A stretch of 64,000 nt of DNA from Hyaloraphidium curvatum (GCA_025558095.1 JAIVFI010000006.1:744001-808000), one strand, 5' to 3'. Positions 32,344 through 42,199 are shown, counted from the stretch's first letter. The notes: a model not told the origin generated them from the sequence alone. Numbers and translations: made by a program.

Positions 32344-32808
32344 TCAGAGGTCGCGGCACATGAGCACATGTCCGGTCGAGTCGTCCCCAAGACCGGCAGC
32401 CTCCACAGGCGCGTCGCGGCCGGTGACTACGAAGCCAATACGCGTGTGGAACGCGACGGAGGCCTCGTTAACTGTTGAAGTAACGCATCGCACGCGTCGT
32501 ACCCCGCGTGCGCGCACCAGGTCCGCGAAAGCGTCGTGTAGCCGCCTGCCCAGCCCTTGGCCCCGCAGCCGCGGGTCCACGCCGACCATGTGAACGTACG
32601 CCTCGTCCGGGTGGTCCTGCGACACGAAGCCGATGAGGAAGCCGGCGAGCTCGTCATCGGCCTCGGCCACGAGCGACGTCCCGGCAAAGTGTTCCAGGAA
32701 CAGAGACGGCACGAGAGCGCGCAGGTCGCGGCCACCCCACCACGCGGGCATTGCCGCGAGGATGCGCGCGTGGTCGGAAAGGCGCGCGCCTCGCAGCTCG
32801 ACCGCCAT
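32344..32808 (-). CDS. GNAT-family N-acetyltransferase
   Basis: Single exon, 154 aa, the usual size of a stand-alone GNAT. The acetyl-CoA pyrophosphate-binding motif A is clear: YVHMVGVDPRLRGQGLGRRL (R-x-x-G-x-G pattern), preceded by a LVAEADDELAGFLIGF beta strand and followed by VRCVTSTVNEASVAFHTRIGF, the motif B region. The family transfers acetyl groups from acetyl-CoA to amines of small molecules or proteins; the acceptor is unknown. It converges with copy B, with stops about 160 bases apart. Confidence 0.88.
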   Translation of the reverse strand: MAVELRGARLSDHARILAAMPAWWGGRDLRALVPSLFLEHFAGTSLVAEADDELAGFLIGFVSQDHPDEAYVHMVGVDPRLRGQGLGRRLHDAFADLVRARGVRRVRCVTSTVNEASVAFHTRIGFVVTGRDAPVEAAGLGDDSTGHVLMCRDL

Positions 32809-33014
32809 TCCTTGTTATGAGCCGTGAGGGGGCCAACGATGAAAACTCCGGACCCGCACCCGGGAAAAAGCCGCTGCTCGCACATGCTGCTATCAGTCCT
32901 GTCCTAGATGACGAAGGACCCAAGAAACAATCACCGTGGGATTGACCGGGCGTTCGGTATTTCCTTCTCCATCGTCTTGGCGATCTCGTAATCTCGTGCA
33001 GCCGCGCGAGGGCG

Positions 33015-33246
33015 TTGGGCTGCTTCAAGGAGTGCTGCTGCCACATCGGCAGGTTGAAAAAGGACATGTTCGGCGGGGACATAACCACGTGGCGGAACTC
33101 TTCTGCTTTCAATCCTGGTGCCCCGCCCCGCGCCAGTGACGAAGGAGAGCTTCAAGCGGTGCGCGAGATGCAAGCTGGCCCAGTACTGCTCGCTCCAGTG
33201 CCAGAAGATGCACTAGCCCATGAATCGCTCGGGATGCAGCACGGCT
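33015..33246 (+). pseudogene. Decayed MYND zinc-finger gene fragment
   Basis: Reading across frames gives GCFKECCCHIGRLKKDM (compare ECFKKVLRQLRTRL of the fragment at 42.2 kb), then LFCFQSWC, then after a frame change ESFKRCARCKLAQYCSLQCQ, a recognisable MYND finger. A TAG replaces the expected tryptophan codon directly after QKMH, and the end (PMNRSGC) still aligns with the PxHRxxC tail. It lacks a start codon and has at least one frameshift and one stop. It lies between copy B/GNAT and the RapZ-like gene. Confidence 0.75.
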
Positions 33247-33558
33247 GACCCGAGCTTGGCGTCGACGCCGCGTTGACAGAAGGACGAGTCGGAGGCGCCT
33301 TAGGGCGGGATGTGCTGTTCGGGGCGACAAGACGGGCAGGACGGTTGGAAGCCCATCCAGCGCGCCACGAGTCTCTGTAGACATGAGAGAACATTGAAGT
33401 TGATAATCAAGCTTCGACACGGGCGGAAGTCGGCACCGCCGGAAGTTCCGGAACTCCCCGAAGCGTCGCAAGGGAACGGCCGACGCGCGCCGACCGCCTT
33501 TCGTTGCCTTCCTCGGAGCCCAGCGCGGCTCCTTCCGCTCCGAATTGAGGGGCGTCCG
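33247..33558. other. Intergenic region, 312 bp
   Basis: Between the MYND remnant and the RapZ-domain gene. An in-frame extension of the latter is open through here but looks non-conserved. Presumed promoter. Confidence 0.5.
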
Positions 33559-34422
33559 ATGGCGTCCGAATCGCCCCAGCCGGGCCCCCCGCCCGAGCTC
33601 CCGCCGGAGCTCACCCTCCTCACGTTCGGCCACCACTTCCCCCCGTACCCGGCCTGCGCGCGCGTCTTCTCCGTGCGCGCGTTCAAGTCCCCCAAGGGCG
33701 CGCTCAAGGGCAAGAACGGCCTCGCGCGGGAGCTGCAGGACGCGCTGCTGGCGGTGCCCGGGGCGCGGGAGCGGATGGCCGAGATCTGCGGGTTCGCGGA
33801 GCGCGCGGCGAGGGATCCCCGGGGGGCGGTGCCGGCCCCGGATGGGTCGGTGTCGAACGACGAGATGTCGGCGGCGAATTCGGACGCGGACCCCGAGAGC
33901 GAGGTCGAGCCGGGGAGGTCGCCGACGCCGCCCTCGGGGACGGCCACCCCGGCGCCGGAGGAATCCCCGCTGCCGCCGGGGCCCGTGGTCGGGATCATGT
34001 GCGACCACGGGCGGCATCGCAGCGTGGCGATGGCGGAGTTGTGCAGGGCGGAGCTGGAGAGGAGGGGGGTCAGGGTGCACGTGCGGCACAGGGACCTGGG
34101 GAGGGGGAAGACGGCAAAGGAGAGGGAAAAGACGGAACGGAGGCTGGCCAGGGAACGGGAGGAAGCGGAGGGGAGGGGGGAGGGAGGGGTCGTGGACGGG
34201 CTCGAGGCCGAGGCGGACCGGATCGCGGTGGCGGAGGTGGCGGACGGGCAGGCCCCGCCCGACGCTCCGCCCAACGCGGCCAACGCAGCCAACGCGGCCA
34301 AGCCGCCTCTTGCCGACGATTTGGAGGGATTGGCGTCGCCTACGCCGACGGACGCCCGCCCCAACGAGCACCACGAGCAACGGCAGAATGGGAGTGCCGG
34401 TGCCCCCGGGAACGGACCTTGA
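33559..34422 (+). CDS. RapZ C-terminal-domain-like protein
   Basis: Single exon, 287 aa from the ATG at 33559, chosen because the domain begins soon after (LTLLTFGHHFPPYP). Two conserved blocks match the C-terminal RNA-binding half of bacterial RapZ and its stand-alone eukaryotic relatives: LLTFGHHFPPYPACARVFSV with VRAFKSP, and VVGIMCDHGRHRSVAMAELC. They are separated by about 60 residues of Ser/Pro/Glu-rich linker that bacterial RapZ lacks. The tail is a charged helix (KTAKEREKTERRLAREREE) and an NAANAANAAK repeat. The ATP-binding kinase-like half is absent. In bacteria the domain binds small RNAs or kinase partners; the fungal role is unknown. Confidence 0.75.
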   Translation: MASESPQPGPPPELPPELTLLTFGHHFPPYPACARVFSVRAFKSPKGALKGKNGLARELQDALLAVPGARERMAEICGFAERAARDPRGAVPAPDGSVSNDEMSAANSDADPESEVEPGRSPTPPSGTATPAPEESPLPPGPVVGIMCDHGRHRSVAMAELCRAELERRGVRVHVRHRDLGRGKTAKEREKTERRLAREREEAEGRGEGGVVDGLEAEADRIAVAEVADGQAPPDAPPNAANAANAAKPPLADDLEGLASPTPTDARPNEHHEQRQNGSAGAPGNGP

Positions 34423-34601
34423 AAATGTACGTCACCAGGAATTGGAGATCGGAGTGGCCGGCTGTAACCGGTCGAGAACCCAATTCGCTGGACAAGCCGG
34501 ATCAGCTACTTGCTGACCGCGGGGTCCTTGGGACCGAAGCTTCACTCGACACACCAGCACCTTCCCAGAAGCACGTCTCCCGCCCCGCATCTCGATCCGC
34601 A

Positions 34602-36181
34602 ATGACCGCCGCCGCCGACTTCTCGCCCGAGGAATGGCTCGCGATCGTCCCCGCGGCGCTCCAGCCTCCGCCGCCGATCCCCGGCCCGCTCAAGGCGCCC
34701 GCCGACCCGGCGGCCGCCGCCCGCGCCGAGCGGCCCCTCACGGGGCCGGCGATGCTATCCGCCGTCCGCTCCTTGAGCGCGGGCCTCGCGGCGTGGCTCG
34801 ACGCGCAGTTTGTCCTCGCGCCGTTCAACGCCCGCGTGGGCCTGCGCTACGGGGCCGCCGCGGTCTTCGGGCTCGCGCTGTGCCCCGCGTTCGTCGTGCT
34901 GAACGACGGCCGCTTCCCCCCGCGGGCGCTGGGCTGGGGCATCGCGGCGTACTGCCTGCTCATCTTGCTGTCGCACGGGGCCGTCATGCGGGCCGCCTGG
35001 AGGTCGACCGTGTTTGGCAACGCAAAGGCGGGGAGCGCCCCCGCCGATCCGGACCTCGGGGCCCACGCCTTCGCCCCGCTGGCACGCTGGAAGCAGCTGC
35101 TTGACTCGGAGGGTCTCGCACCCGGAGCAGCCGACAGTGACGTGGAGCTCGGCGGGCGTGGAACACCGTGCCCTGCACGAAGATCGCGCCTCGTCGCCCA
35201 CCGCGACGGCGACCCGCTCTGCCCGTGCCCCCTCCCCTCGTGCGCCGGCAACCTCGCCCGCGCCGCCGCATGGTCGCGCACGGCCGAGATCGGCGTCCGC
35301 TACCTGTTCAGCGTCGGCGGCCAGGCCATGGCGGCCTACACCCTCGCCGCCACCTTCGCCCCGCGCTTCTGGACCTCCTGGTTCTGGGCCCTGCTGGGCG
35401 CCCTGTACTTTGCGGGCGTGGTGTGGGCCACGATGCTCGGCGGGCTGGGGAGGGTCTCGGCGTCGTTCCCGGCGATGGGGCTCGTGGAGAGGCTGCACGT
35501 CCGGGCCACGTCGATCGCGCTCGGGTCGCTCCTCGACCGCCTGGAAGCCCAGCTGGCGGGCGATGTTCCTGCAGGGGCTGGGGAAGGGGAAGCGGGCGCG
35601 CGCAAGGGGGAGGAGGAGCTCTACGTGCGCCTCCATCTCGTCCTCTCGACCGTCTGGCAGAAGCGCATCCCGGGGCTCTGGACGGGCAACGCCGCCACCT
35701 TGTCCATGTTTGCCGCCGTCGCCCTCATCTGCATCTTTTTCAACATCGTGGGTTTGCTCGCCGCCACCACAACGCGGGCCTCTGACTCCCCCCACAGATC
35801 GGAGGGCTCTGCATCCCCGCCTACGCCCTCTCCATCTCCGCCTTTGTCCTCTCCATCTTCCTCCTCGACCTCTCGGGCATCGCCGCCGGCAACTCCCAGA
35901 TCCGCTCCGTCTCCGCCCTCTACTCCTCCGCGCAGCAATCCCTCCGCCGCCTGGCCCTCCTGCACCCATCCCACCCCCTGCTCCCCGCGCTGGACCGGCA
36001 CGACCGGATGCTCGGCTCGTTCACGGACGCGCGGGCGTACGAGATGCGGTTCTGGGGGTTCGCGGTCGGGTACGGCACCGTGAGGACGATCGCGGCGACG
36101 GTGCTGACGGTCGGGTTCGGGCTGTGGAGCGTGGCGAGGGGCAGCGGGGTGTACGTGACCCCCGAGACGGTGTGCTACTGA
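34602..36181 (+). CDS. Seven-helix membrane protein, family copy C
   Basis: Two exons, 34602-35747 and 35798-36181, give 509 aa. The N-terminal motif is present but diverged (DFSPEEWLAIVPAALQPPPP). Helices include YGAAAVFGLALCPAFVVL, GWGIAAYCLLILLSHGAVM, WFWALLGALYFAGVVWATML, FAAVALICIFFNIV joined to IGGLCIPAYALSISAFVLSI, and VRTIAATVLTVGFGLWSVA. The cysteine cluster CPCPLPSC matches copy A. The loop before helix 5 has ELYVRLHLVLSTVWQ, aligning with LYVRLHYR of A and B. The single intron falls between helices 5 and 6 like the last intron of A and B; the first intron is absent, so it was lost here or gained in the others. Confidence 0.75.
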
Positions 36182-36293
36182 GGCGGGGCTGCCGTTGCCA
36201 AGCTGATTGCTGACGTGGCTGCTTCCACCGTCTGTACCGCATTCAGGAGGGTTGGGCAGGAACTGGACAGGCAGGAGGCATGATCTGCGCGGG

Positions 36294-36384
36294 TTCAAGG
36301 GGTGCTCGCGCTGCAAGCTCGCGTTTTGCTGCTCGCGCAAAGGACTGGAAGGAGCACTGCGTGATGTGCAAGCTGGACGGATGA
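36294..36384 (+). pseudogene. MYND finger remnant
   Basis: FKGCSRCKLAFCCSR followed, after a small deletion and frame change, by KDWKEHCVMCKLDG and a stop. The CxxC and CC-x spacing and the W-x-x-H-C end identify a degenerate MYND finger. No start codon and no upstream domain are visible. It lies about 110 bases beyond the stop of seven-helix copy C, on the same strand. Confidence 0.6.
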
Positions 36385-37018
36385 CGTGCTCAAGAGGGGT
36401 TTCGTGGCGGTGACGTGGTCGATGATGTGGCCCGGCGCGGACCAGGACGGTAGAGCAGAGCGACAGGTGGACGTGATGAAGTTTACTACATGGGAAGTAG
36501 GACCGAGTCTGGTTCACTGATTCCAGGTCGCGCGGCGAATTGCTCTGATTCCAGGTTGGCTGGCTGCCGGCTTCAGGGGTCGCTCCCCCCGCCGCTACTT
36601 CCCTTGCTAGCAAAATGGGTAGTGAGATCCCCTGCGGGGGGCTTCCGGGCCGGTGGTGGCCGGACCCCGGGTGGAGCGCGCGCCCCTCACGCGCTGCACC
36701 CCTCGGCGCCCTCAACCGCAGCCACGGTCGACGGCGACGGACATGAGAATGGCGGACATGAAGGGGGACGGCGGCGGCAACACGGCTGAGGGGTGGGAGG
36801 GCGGGCGGCATGCCGGGACCGCGGTACCTTCTCACGCCCGGCGCTCCCCGCGACAGGTTCGACGCGCAGGAGGCATTTGCCGACAAGGAGCGCGAGGAGG
36901 ACACGTACGACGATCTGCCTATGTCTAAATCCCAGTCCGACGTCATTTTGTCTTCACTCCCGGAGTAATCTCTCATCGTCGATTGGGTGCGTGCAGTTCC
37001 GGAATGTGGTCGCGCCGA
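36385..37018. other. Intergenic region, 634 bp
   Basis: Contains only the short open frame at 36810-36968 listed separately. The rest shows no gene, repeat or RNA. Confidence 0.5.
36810..36968 (+). CDS. Possible small protein or terminal exon, 52 aa
   Basis: An ATG-to-TAA frame reads MPGPRYLLTPGAPRDRFDAQ then charged residues (DKEREEDTYDDL) and ends SDVILSSLPE. The composition is protein-like, with an acidic stretch, but no family is recognised. It could equally be chance or the last exon of an unrecognised gene. Confidence 0.2.
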   Translation: MPGPRYLLTPGAPRDRFDAQEAFADKEREEDTYDDLPMSKSQSDVILSSLPE

Positions 37019-37631
37019 TCAGGTCGAATCCGCGTCCAGCTGCCTGCACAACTTGCTGTGCTGCGGCCAATGCAGACGCTGGCATTCCTTCGAGCAGTAA
37101 TGAGGGAGTTTGCACGCCGAGCACCGCTTGAAGTTGTCTTTTGCCGTTCCCGGGAGCAGACGACGCTGTCGCTCTTCTCGCCCGCCAGCTTTTTGTCCTT
37201 GCCGATCTGTCGCAATTGACGGAGTGCTCTTTCGAAACAATCGGCACCGGCGCCGGAGCATGAGAGCACCGTCGTCTTCTTGAAGCCGAGCTCGGCGCGG
37301 AATGGTCCCTCCATGTGGCACGCCGATCTCACGCAATGCGAGGTGTCCATGGCTTCCAAGCCGCAACGCAGTCCGCAACCAAAGCATCGTTGGCTTGCGC
37401 TCTGTCCATTGGTCCTCCCACGCGCGCCCTGCAGTGTCCAACACAGAGGCAGCCCGTTGGATCCGCGGCAAGAGCGTCCTTGTTCACCGCAAAAAGAGCG
37501 TCCCTGATTTCCGGGCCCTGGTTCGCCCCCTCGAACAGCACGAGACGGTACGCGGTGAGCGCCTCTTTCCGACCAACGCGCCCATTGGAGGCGATGGGTC
37601 CGCGCACGCGTGGCTTGGCGGCGCCCAGCAT
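37019..37631 (-). pseudogene. Broken relative of the MYND gene at 42.8 kb
   Basis: The start region AKPRVRGPIASNGRVGRKE aligns with EKPRVRGSITSNARVGRKE of the intact gene at 42788-43438, and RDALFAVNKDAL aligns with LDATFAVNRAAV. The reading then has to change frame to give CFGCGLRCG (intact: CFSCGTRFG) with ADCFERALRQLRQIGK, and change again to give DNFKRCSACKLPHYCSKECQ and the finger end HWPQHSKLC. Three frames are needed and no splice signals explain the shifts, so I call it a pseudogene. The terminal finger itself is undamaged. It lies about 200 bases from the end of the broken seven-helix copy D. Confidence 0.72.
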
Positions 37632-37829
37632 GACATGCAGAGCCTCGCCCGTTTGGAGGTGGGTTTCGTGCAGGCGGCGGGGTCTGAAAAGGGCAGGAGT
37701 TTGCGGACGGATTGGGACCGCGGGACCGTGGTTTCGAATCATCAGGCCCGCTGTTGGCTTGACACCGCAAAGCTGAGGCCAAAAAAAACGAGATTCATCG
37801 ACGACGGCTTACGCAACTCGATGATAGAG

Positions 37830-39005
37830 CTACGCCGGGCAGAAGCTCTGGGGAGTCAGCGTGACGCCCAACCCCCTCAGCACGCTCCACAGCGCCACGG
37901 CGACCGTCACGATGGTGACCAGCATCGTCCGCACCGTCCCATACGAGACCACGAACCCAAACAAGCGAGCCCTACCCGCTGTGGCCGCGACGAACCCCTC
38001 CAGAGCGGATACATGCAGCACGATCTCGTCCGCGAGCGGTCCGGGGCCGGCACGGAGCATGAGCAACCGCAGCTCGCGCTGCGCGTCGCGGTACAGGCCA
38101 TCGACGGTAACGAGGAGCAAGTTCCGCGCGGCGAGGTTGACGGCGTTGATGGTGAACCAGAGGACCACGTGCCCGAGGTATAGGATACCCCAGACGTTGA
38201 GGCACCATCCGATGGCCTGTTCGCGGGCGTCAATCAGATGGGCTCTCGACCAAGAAAATATAACCCACCGCCATGAGCAAAGCGCACAAAACTAGAAGCG
38301 GGGCCTGGATAAGGCCGTACAACCTGCTCAACAAGCTCTGGTCTTGGAGGTCTCTCGAGCGGCAGAGGGCGACGAACCTGTAATGGAGTCGAACGTAGAG
38401 CCATTCTCCCCTTTCCAAGACGCGGTGCTGGAAGGCCGGTGGCCAAGGATTCGCGGAAAGTCGACAGGAGATCCCGCACTGACAGGCCTGCAGCACGAGT
38501 GTGAAGGCGCCGCTCGAGTCTGCGGTAGGCGAGGTTGTTGACAAGCTTGTACCTGTTTGTCCATTCGAGAAGATTGGCGCACAAAGCAATTGCTGAAGAA
38601 AGTTACCTCATTGTCCGTTCTCCCGTTGCAAGCACGCTGGACCAAACGTAAAGGGTGAGAAGTGCAATGCCCCAGGAGGTGGACGACCGGGGTCTGGACG
38701 GCAAAAAACAAGATTGCATCAGAGAACCCAAGATTAATGACCACATCAATGAGGCCAAGCCATCCCGCGGAAAGCTGAATGCTTCGCCCGCAGGAAGCAC
38801 AGGTGCACCCGCGGTCGCCGGCCACGTGCTCCACTAGCCGCGCCGGAATTCCTCCTTTGGGCGAATCCGTTCCCGGCGCTCGCACGAGCCGAAGCCAGCG
38901 AAAGAGACCAGCGAACGTGTCCACGGGGGCAGAGGGCGCCGGAAACAGGGCCGTCCACTCCGCCGGCGTGAAATCGGTGGCCTCGACGCGTCGCACTTCG
39001 GCCAT
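37830..39005 (-). pseudogene. Seven-helix family copy D, pseudogene nearly identical to copy B
   Basis: The first 31 residues (from MAEVRRVEATDFTPAEW to VDTF) are identical to copy B. The sequence then jumps from VDTF straight to AGLFRWLRLVRAPG, an in-frame loss of about 122 codons that removes helices 1 and 2. A first frameshift lies between FAVQTP and STSWGIALLTLY (near 38690), and the first splice donor is altered. A second shift, a one-base gain, lies before GEWLYVRLHYR (near 38420). The last exon is open and its final 60 residues match copy B except for one change (TPQSFC for TPESFC). The match extends a few bases past the stop. Confidence 0.82.
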
Positions 39006-39206
39006 TGTCGGGCGGAAGGTTCTCGGCGGAAGCGAGGGATTTGCCCCAGCGTTACCGCCGCGGCGCCCACGTATCTCTCTCCGATGTGGAGTGCCGAAGT
39101 AGCAACGGCGTAGGTCCAGGACAACGGCAGAAGAAGCTCCGATGAACACTCCATTGACGACAGCTTCAATTGCCAACACAGATTGTCCGACAGGTCGACT
39201 GCCCCT

Positions 39207-40424
39207 TCAGATGTACTTGCCGCCGACGAGGTGGGGCTCCACCGGGCGTTCCGTGTCCTCGAGCACGTCGGGGTACTTGCGCACGATGTACTCGTAGGTC
39301 GGCTGTCGGTTTCGAGGATCACCAGAAGACAACGGTCAGCACCGAGACAATGCTCACCACCGCACCGGCAAACCGACCTGGAAAAAGAACCACGCCCCCA
39401 GCACCGTGCTCGAGCTCCCGTCCCTCGTCCTGACCGCCACGTCGTGCGGCAGCCAGCTCTCCCTGAGGCTCGCGCCCGCCGCCGCGGCCTCCGCCATCAT
39501 CTGCACCCCCGCGTTCTCCTCCGCCGAGTAGTACCACCAGCACATGTCCGCCACGCTCGCTCCCGCGGCCAGGAACCCGTGGTTGCGCAGGATCACCAGC
39601 CTCGTGCCCCCCTCCAGCAGCCGCCCCAGCTCCTCGCCCTCCTCGGCGGCCAGCACCACTCCGGAGTAGACCTCGTGCACGGCCTGGCGCTCGTAGAAGC
39701 CGCACGCATCCTGGTTGATGGGCTCCAGCACGCGCTCGCGGACGGTCTGGCCCGCGTGGGGGGGGAGCGAGGAGAAGGCCTTGCCCTTGGGGGAGTGGCA
39801 GTGCAGGATGGAGACGATCTCGGGGCGGGTGCGGAAGATGCCGGCGTGGATGGCGAAGCCGGCGGCGTTCACTGCGAAGCGAAGCGGGGGGATCGGAATT
39901 GGTGAGCTTTGTCACTCCGAGGACGTCGAGCAGGAGACCCACTAGGCCTGTTCCCGTGGATCACCTCGCCGGCCTGGTTGATGAGGAGGAGGTCGCCCGC
40001 CCGCATCTCAGTGAACGCCACGGCGAGAGGGCTTTCGTAAGGGGGGCAGGGGGGGGAGAGCGTGAGCGGAACTAAGGATAGAAGTCCTGCGAACCCACTT
40101 CATCCAGAAGCAGTCCGGAAACTCCGGGTCGCGCACGGTGGCGTGCCCCGCGATGCCCATGTCCCAGCCGAGCTCGCCCCACCAGCGGAACGCGGCGGCC
40201 AGCTGTGCCTTGCGGAAGAAGCGCTCCTCCTCGACCGTGCTGAACGACGGCCGCCGCGGGATGAAGCGCGGCGTGCGGTGCGCGGCCTCGACGTGCTGAG
40301 ACGCGCGCGCGCGGGCGGCGGCGGAGAGGGAGGAGCCGGGCGAGGCGGGGGCGGACTCGGCGGCGAGCTTCACGGAGCCCGCCGTGGCCGTCGCCGTCTC
40401 CGTGGTTTCGGTGCCCGACGGCAT
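39207..40424 (-). CDS. Class II aldolase/adducin-domain protein
   Basis: Four exons, 40424-40099, 40031-39943, 39871-39378 and 39302-39207, give 334 aa. All three introns are confirmed by restored family motifs: FWMNPLAVAFTEMRAGDLLL across intron 1 and HGNRPMNAAGFAIHAGIF across intron 2. The zinc-ligand histidines are visible in ILHCHSPKGKAFS and LRNHGFLAAG. The family covers fuculose-phosphate aldolase-like enzymes and the adducin head. This eukaryotic subgroup is usually of unknown substrate. The N-terminal 80 residues are Ala/Ser-rich and disordered. It is divergent from the 2OG dioxygenase gene, 156 bases between starts. Confidence 0.85.
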
Positions 40425-40580
40425 TTCGCGGTAAGGAGGGAACTGAAGCTCCCGAAATCAACGATTGGAGGGCGCCAAGGCGGCCTTGAAGCGGGCGGAA
40501 GTCGATTGCCACCGCGTGAAAGGGAACCACCACCGCTCGCGGGAGACAGCGTGGCGTCACATCTCCACCCCGAAGCACCG
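40425..40580. promoter_or_regulatory. Divergent promoter, 156 bp
   Basis: Separates the start codons of the class II aldolase (minus) and the 2OG dioxygenase (plus). No distinct motif recognised; shared control is possible from the short distance alone. Confidence 0.4.
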
Positions 40581-42083
40581 ATGGCGGCGCCCGGAAACAT
40601 CCCGTTCCCGGTCCAGCATCTCGCTGCCTTTGACCGCCGGCGGCCCGGGACCGTGCAGGAGCGGCTGCAGGCCGCCGAGGCGCTGTTTTCGACCGCGAGG
40701 GAACACGGCTTCCTCTACGTCCGCTACGACCCCTTTATCGAGCAGCGGGACGTGGACGCCATGTTCGACGTCGGGAAGGACTTTTTGTGGGTTTGCCCTG
40801 GGGCGGAAGCGGAGGGGAAGGGCCTGAACGCTTCCCTTGTCTCTCCTCCCCCTTGTGTCCTCTCCCCGCCGGCCCCTTTCTTCTCCTTTGTCCCTGCTCC
40901 ATTTCTTTTCTCTTTCATCTAGTGCTATGCCGCGGGACGACAAGATGCGGTGGAAGATTCCGGGAGATTACTACACCTACAAGGTCGGGAACGACGCGGG
41001 AATGTCAGGGTTTCCTTGTGTTGACACCCCGCGTGTCCGTGGCCCCGACAGCCTGCCGACGAGAAGATTTCCTACAAGGGCATCGGTGCGACGGCGAACG
41101 ACCTGCCAGCGGGCGTGCAGGCCGAGGACAACAAAGGCAGGTCGCCCTTCCTGTGCGGCACGGACAGCTGCTGATACTGCGGATCCTCGCAGAGGTCTAC
41201 AACCTCCCTAAATGGTCCGCGGAGTGGCACCGGACGAGTGGGGCGAAGCTACCGCCGTCCATGGAGCGGAATCGGGCTCTCGTCGAACGATTCCAGCGGG
41301 TGGGCATGTCGATCGCTGCAACGCGACATTGCGCCTAACCGTCATTGTCAAGTCCTGTCACAACGTCGTCGTCGCCATCCTCGACGCCCTCTCCATCGGC
41401 CTCCGCGTCCCCGACTCCCCCTCCGGCCCCGGCGAGACCTACCTCTCCCGCACGGCGCACAACTGGCCCGAGCCCGCGTGGACCTTCACCCGCTGGCTGC
41501 ACTACCCGCCGCTGCCCCCCGGTGCCGACACCACCGACGCCATGCAGCGCACGGGGCAGTTCCGCAACCCGGGGCACACGGACGTCGGCCTCATGACGCT
41601 GCTGTTCCAGCAGGACGTGGGGGGCCTGCAGTACCGCGCACCGGACGGAAAATGGACCGATGTGCCGATCGTGGACGGATGCATGGTCGTCAGTGGGTGT
41701 TCCCGCCGCCCATTCTGTCAATCGTTTCGTTGCTGACCGCCCACCGCACGGCAGACGTCGCCGATACCATGCAGGTCTGGACAGCCGGCCTCCTCCCCTC
41801 CGTCTTCCACCGCGTCGTCTCCCCCCCCTCCCTCCACGCGGCGCAGGAGCGCCGCAGCATGACCTATTTCGCCTACGGGGACAACCGCACGCCCCTCCGC
41901 CCGATCCCGAGCCCGCTGCTCACGCAATCTTGGCCCGAGGTGTACAGGCTGCACGGACTGGACGTGGTGATGCGGGAGAACGCGACGATGGGGGAGTTTA
42001 CGGCCAGGAGGAGCGGGCAGAACAGGCCGGGGCTGGTGGGCGCGGGGACGGGCGGGGGGGAGGGGGTTGCGGCGAGGATGTGA
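40581..42083 (+). CDS. 2-oxoglutarate/Fe(II)-dependent dioxygenase (IPNS-like)
   Basis: Read as six exons: 40581-40786, 40923-40983, 41052-41136, 41193-41299, 41353-41692 and 41755-42083 (375 aa). The DIOX_N-like start GTVQERLQAAEALFSTAREH leads to FFAMPRDDKMRWK, ISYKGIGATAND and DNKEVYNLPKW. The catalytic core has the iron pair in GHTDVGLMTLLFQQDVGGLQ, then NVADTMQVWTAGLLPSVFHR with the distal histidine, and the 2OG arginine in ERRSMTYFAY. Family members hydroxylate or desaturate small molecules. The intron at 41137-41192 needs a GC donor, since no GT donor there gives DNKEVYN. The second intron (donor GTCGGG) is the least certain. A Gly-rich tail follows. Confidence 0.8.
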
Positions 42084-42199
42084 GGCGTCGGTGGAGGCGT
42101 CGGGGTTTTCCGTGCCGTGCCGGTCGGGGACCTTGTTCTGCATATATTTCCCAGTCTGGAATCAGTTGTCATCGAATCGTAAGCAGCCACGCCGTGCTG

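Noticed and set aside
35621-36976. 451-codon minus-strand open frame
   Set aside because: Antisense to exons of seven-helix copy C; Arg/Pro-rich and without a domain.
37730-37760. Possible tRNA T-arm (gtttcgaatcatcagg)
   Set aside because: No matching stems or acceptor arm around it; it lies upstream of the MYND pseudogene.
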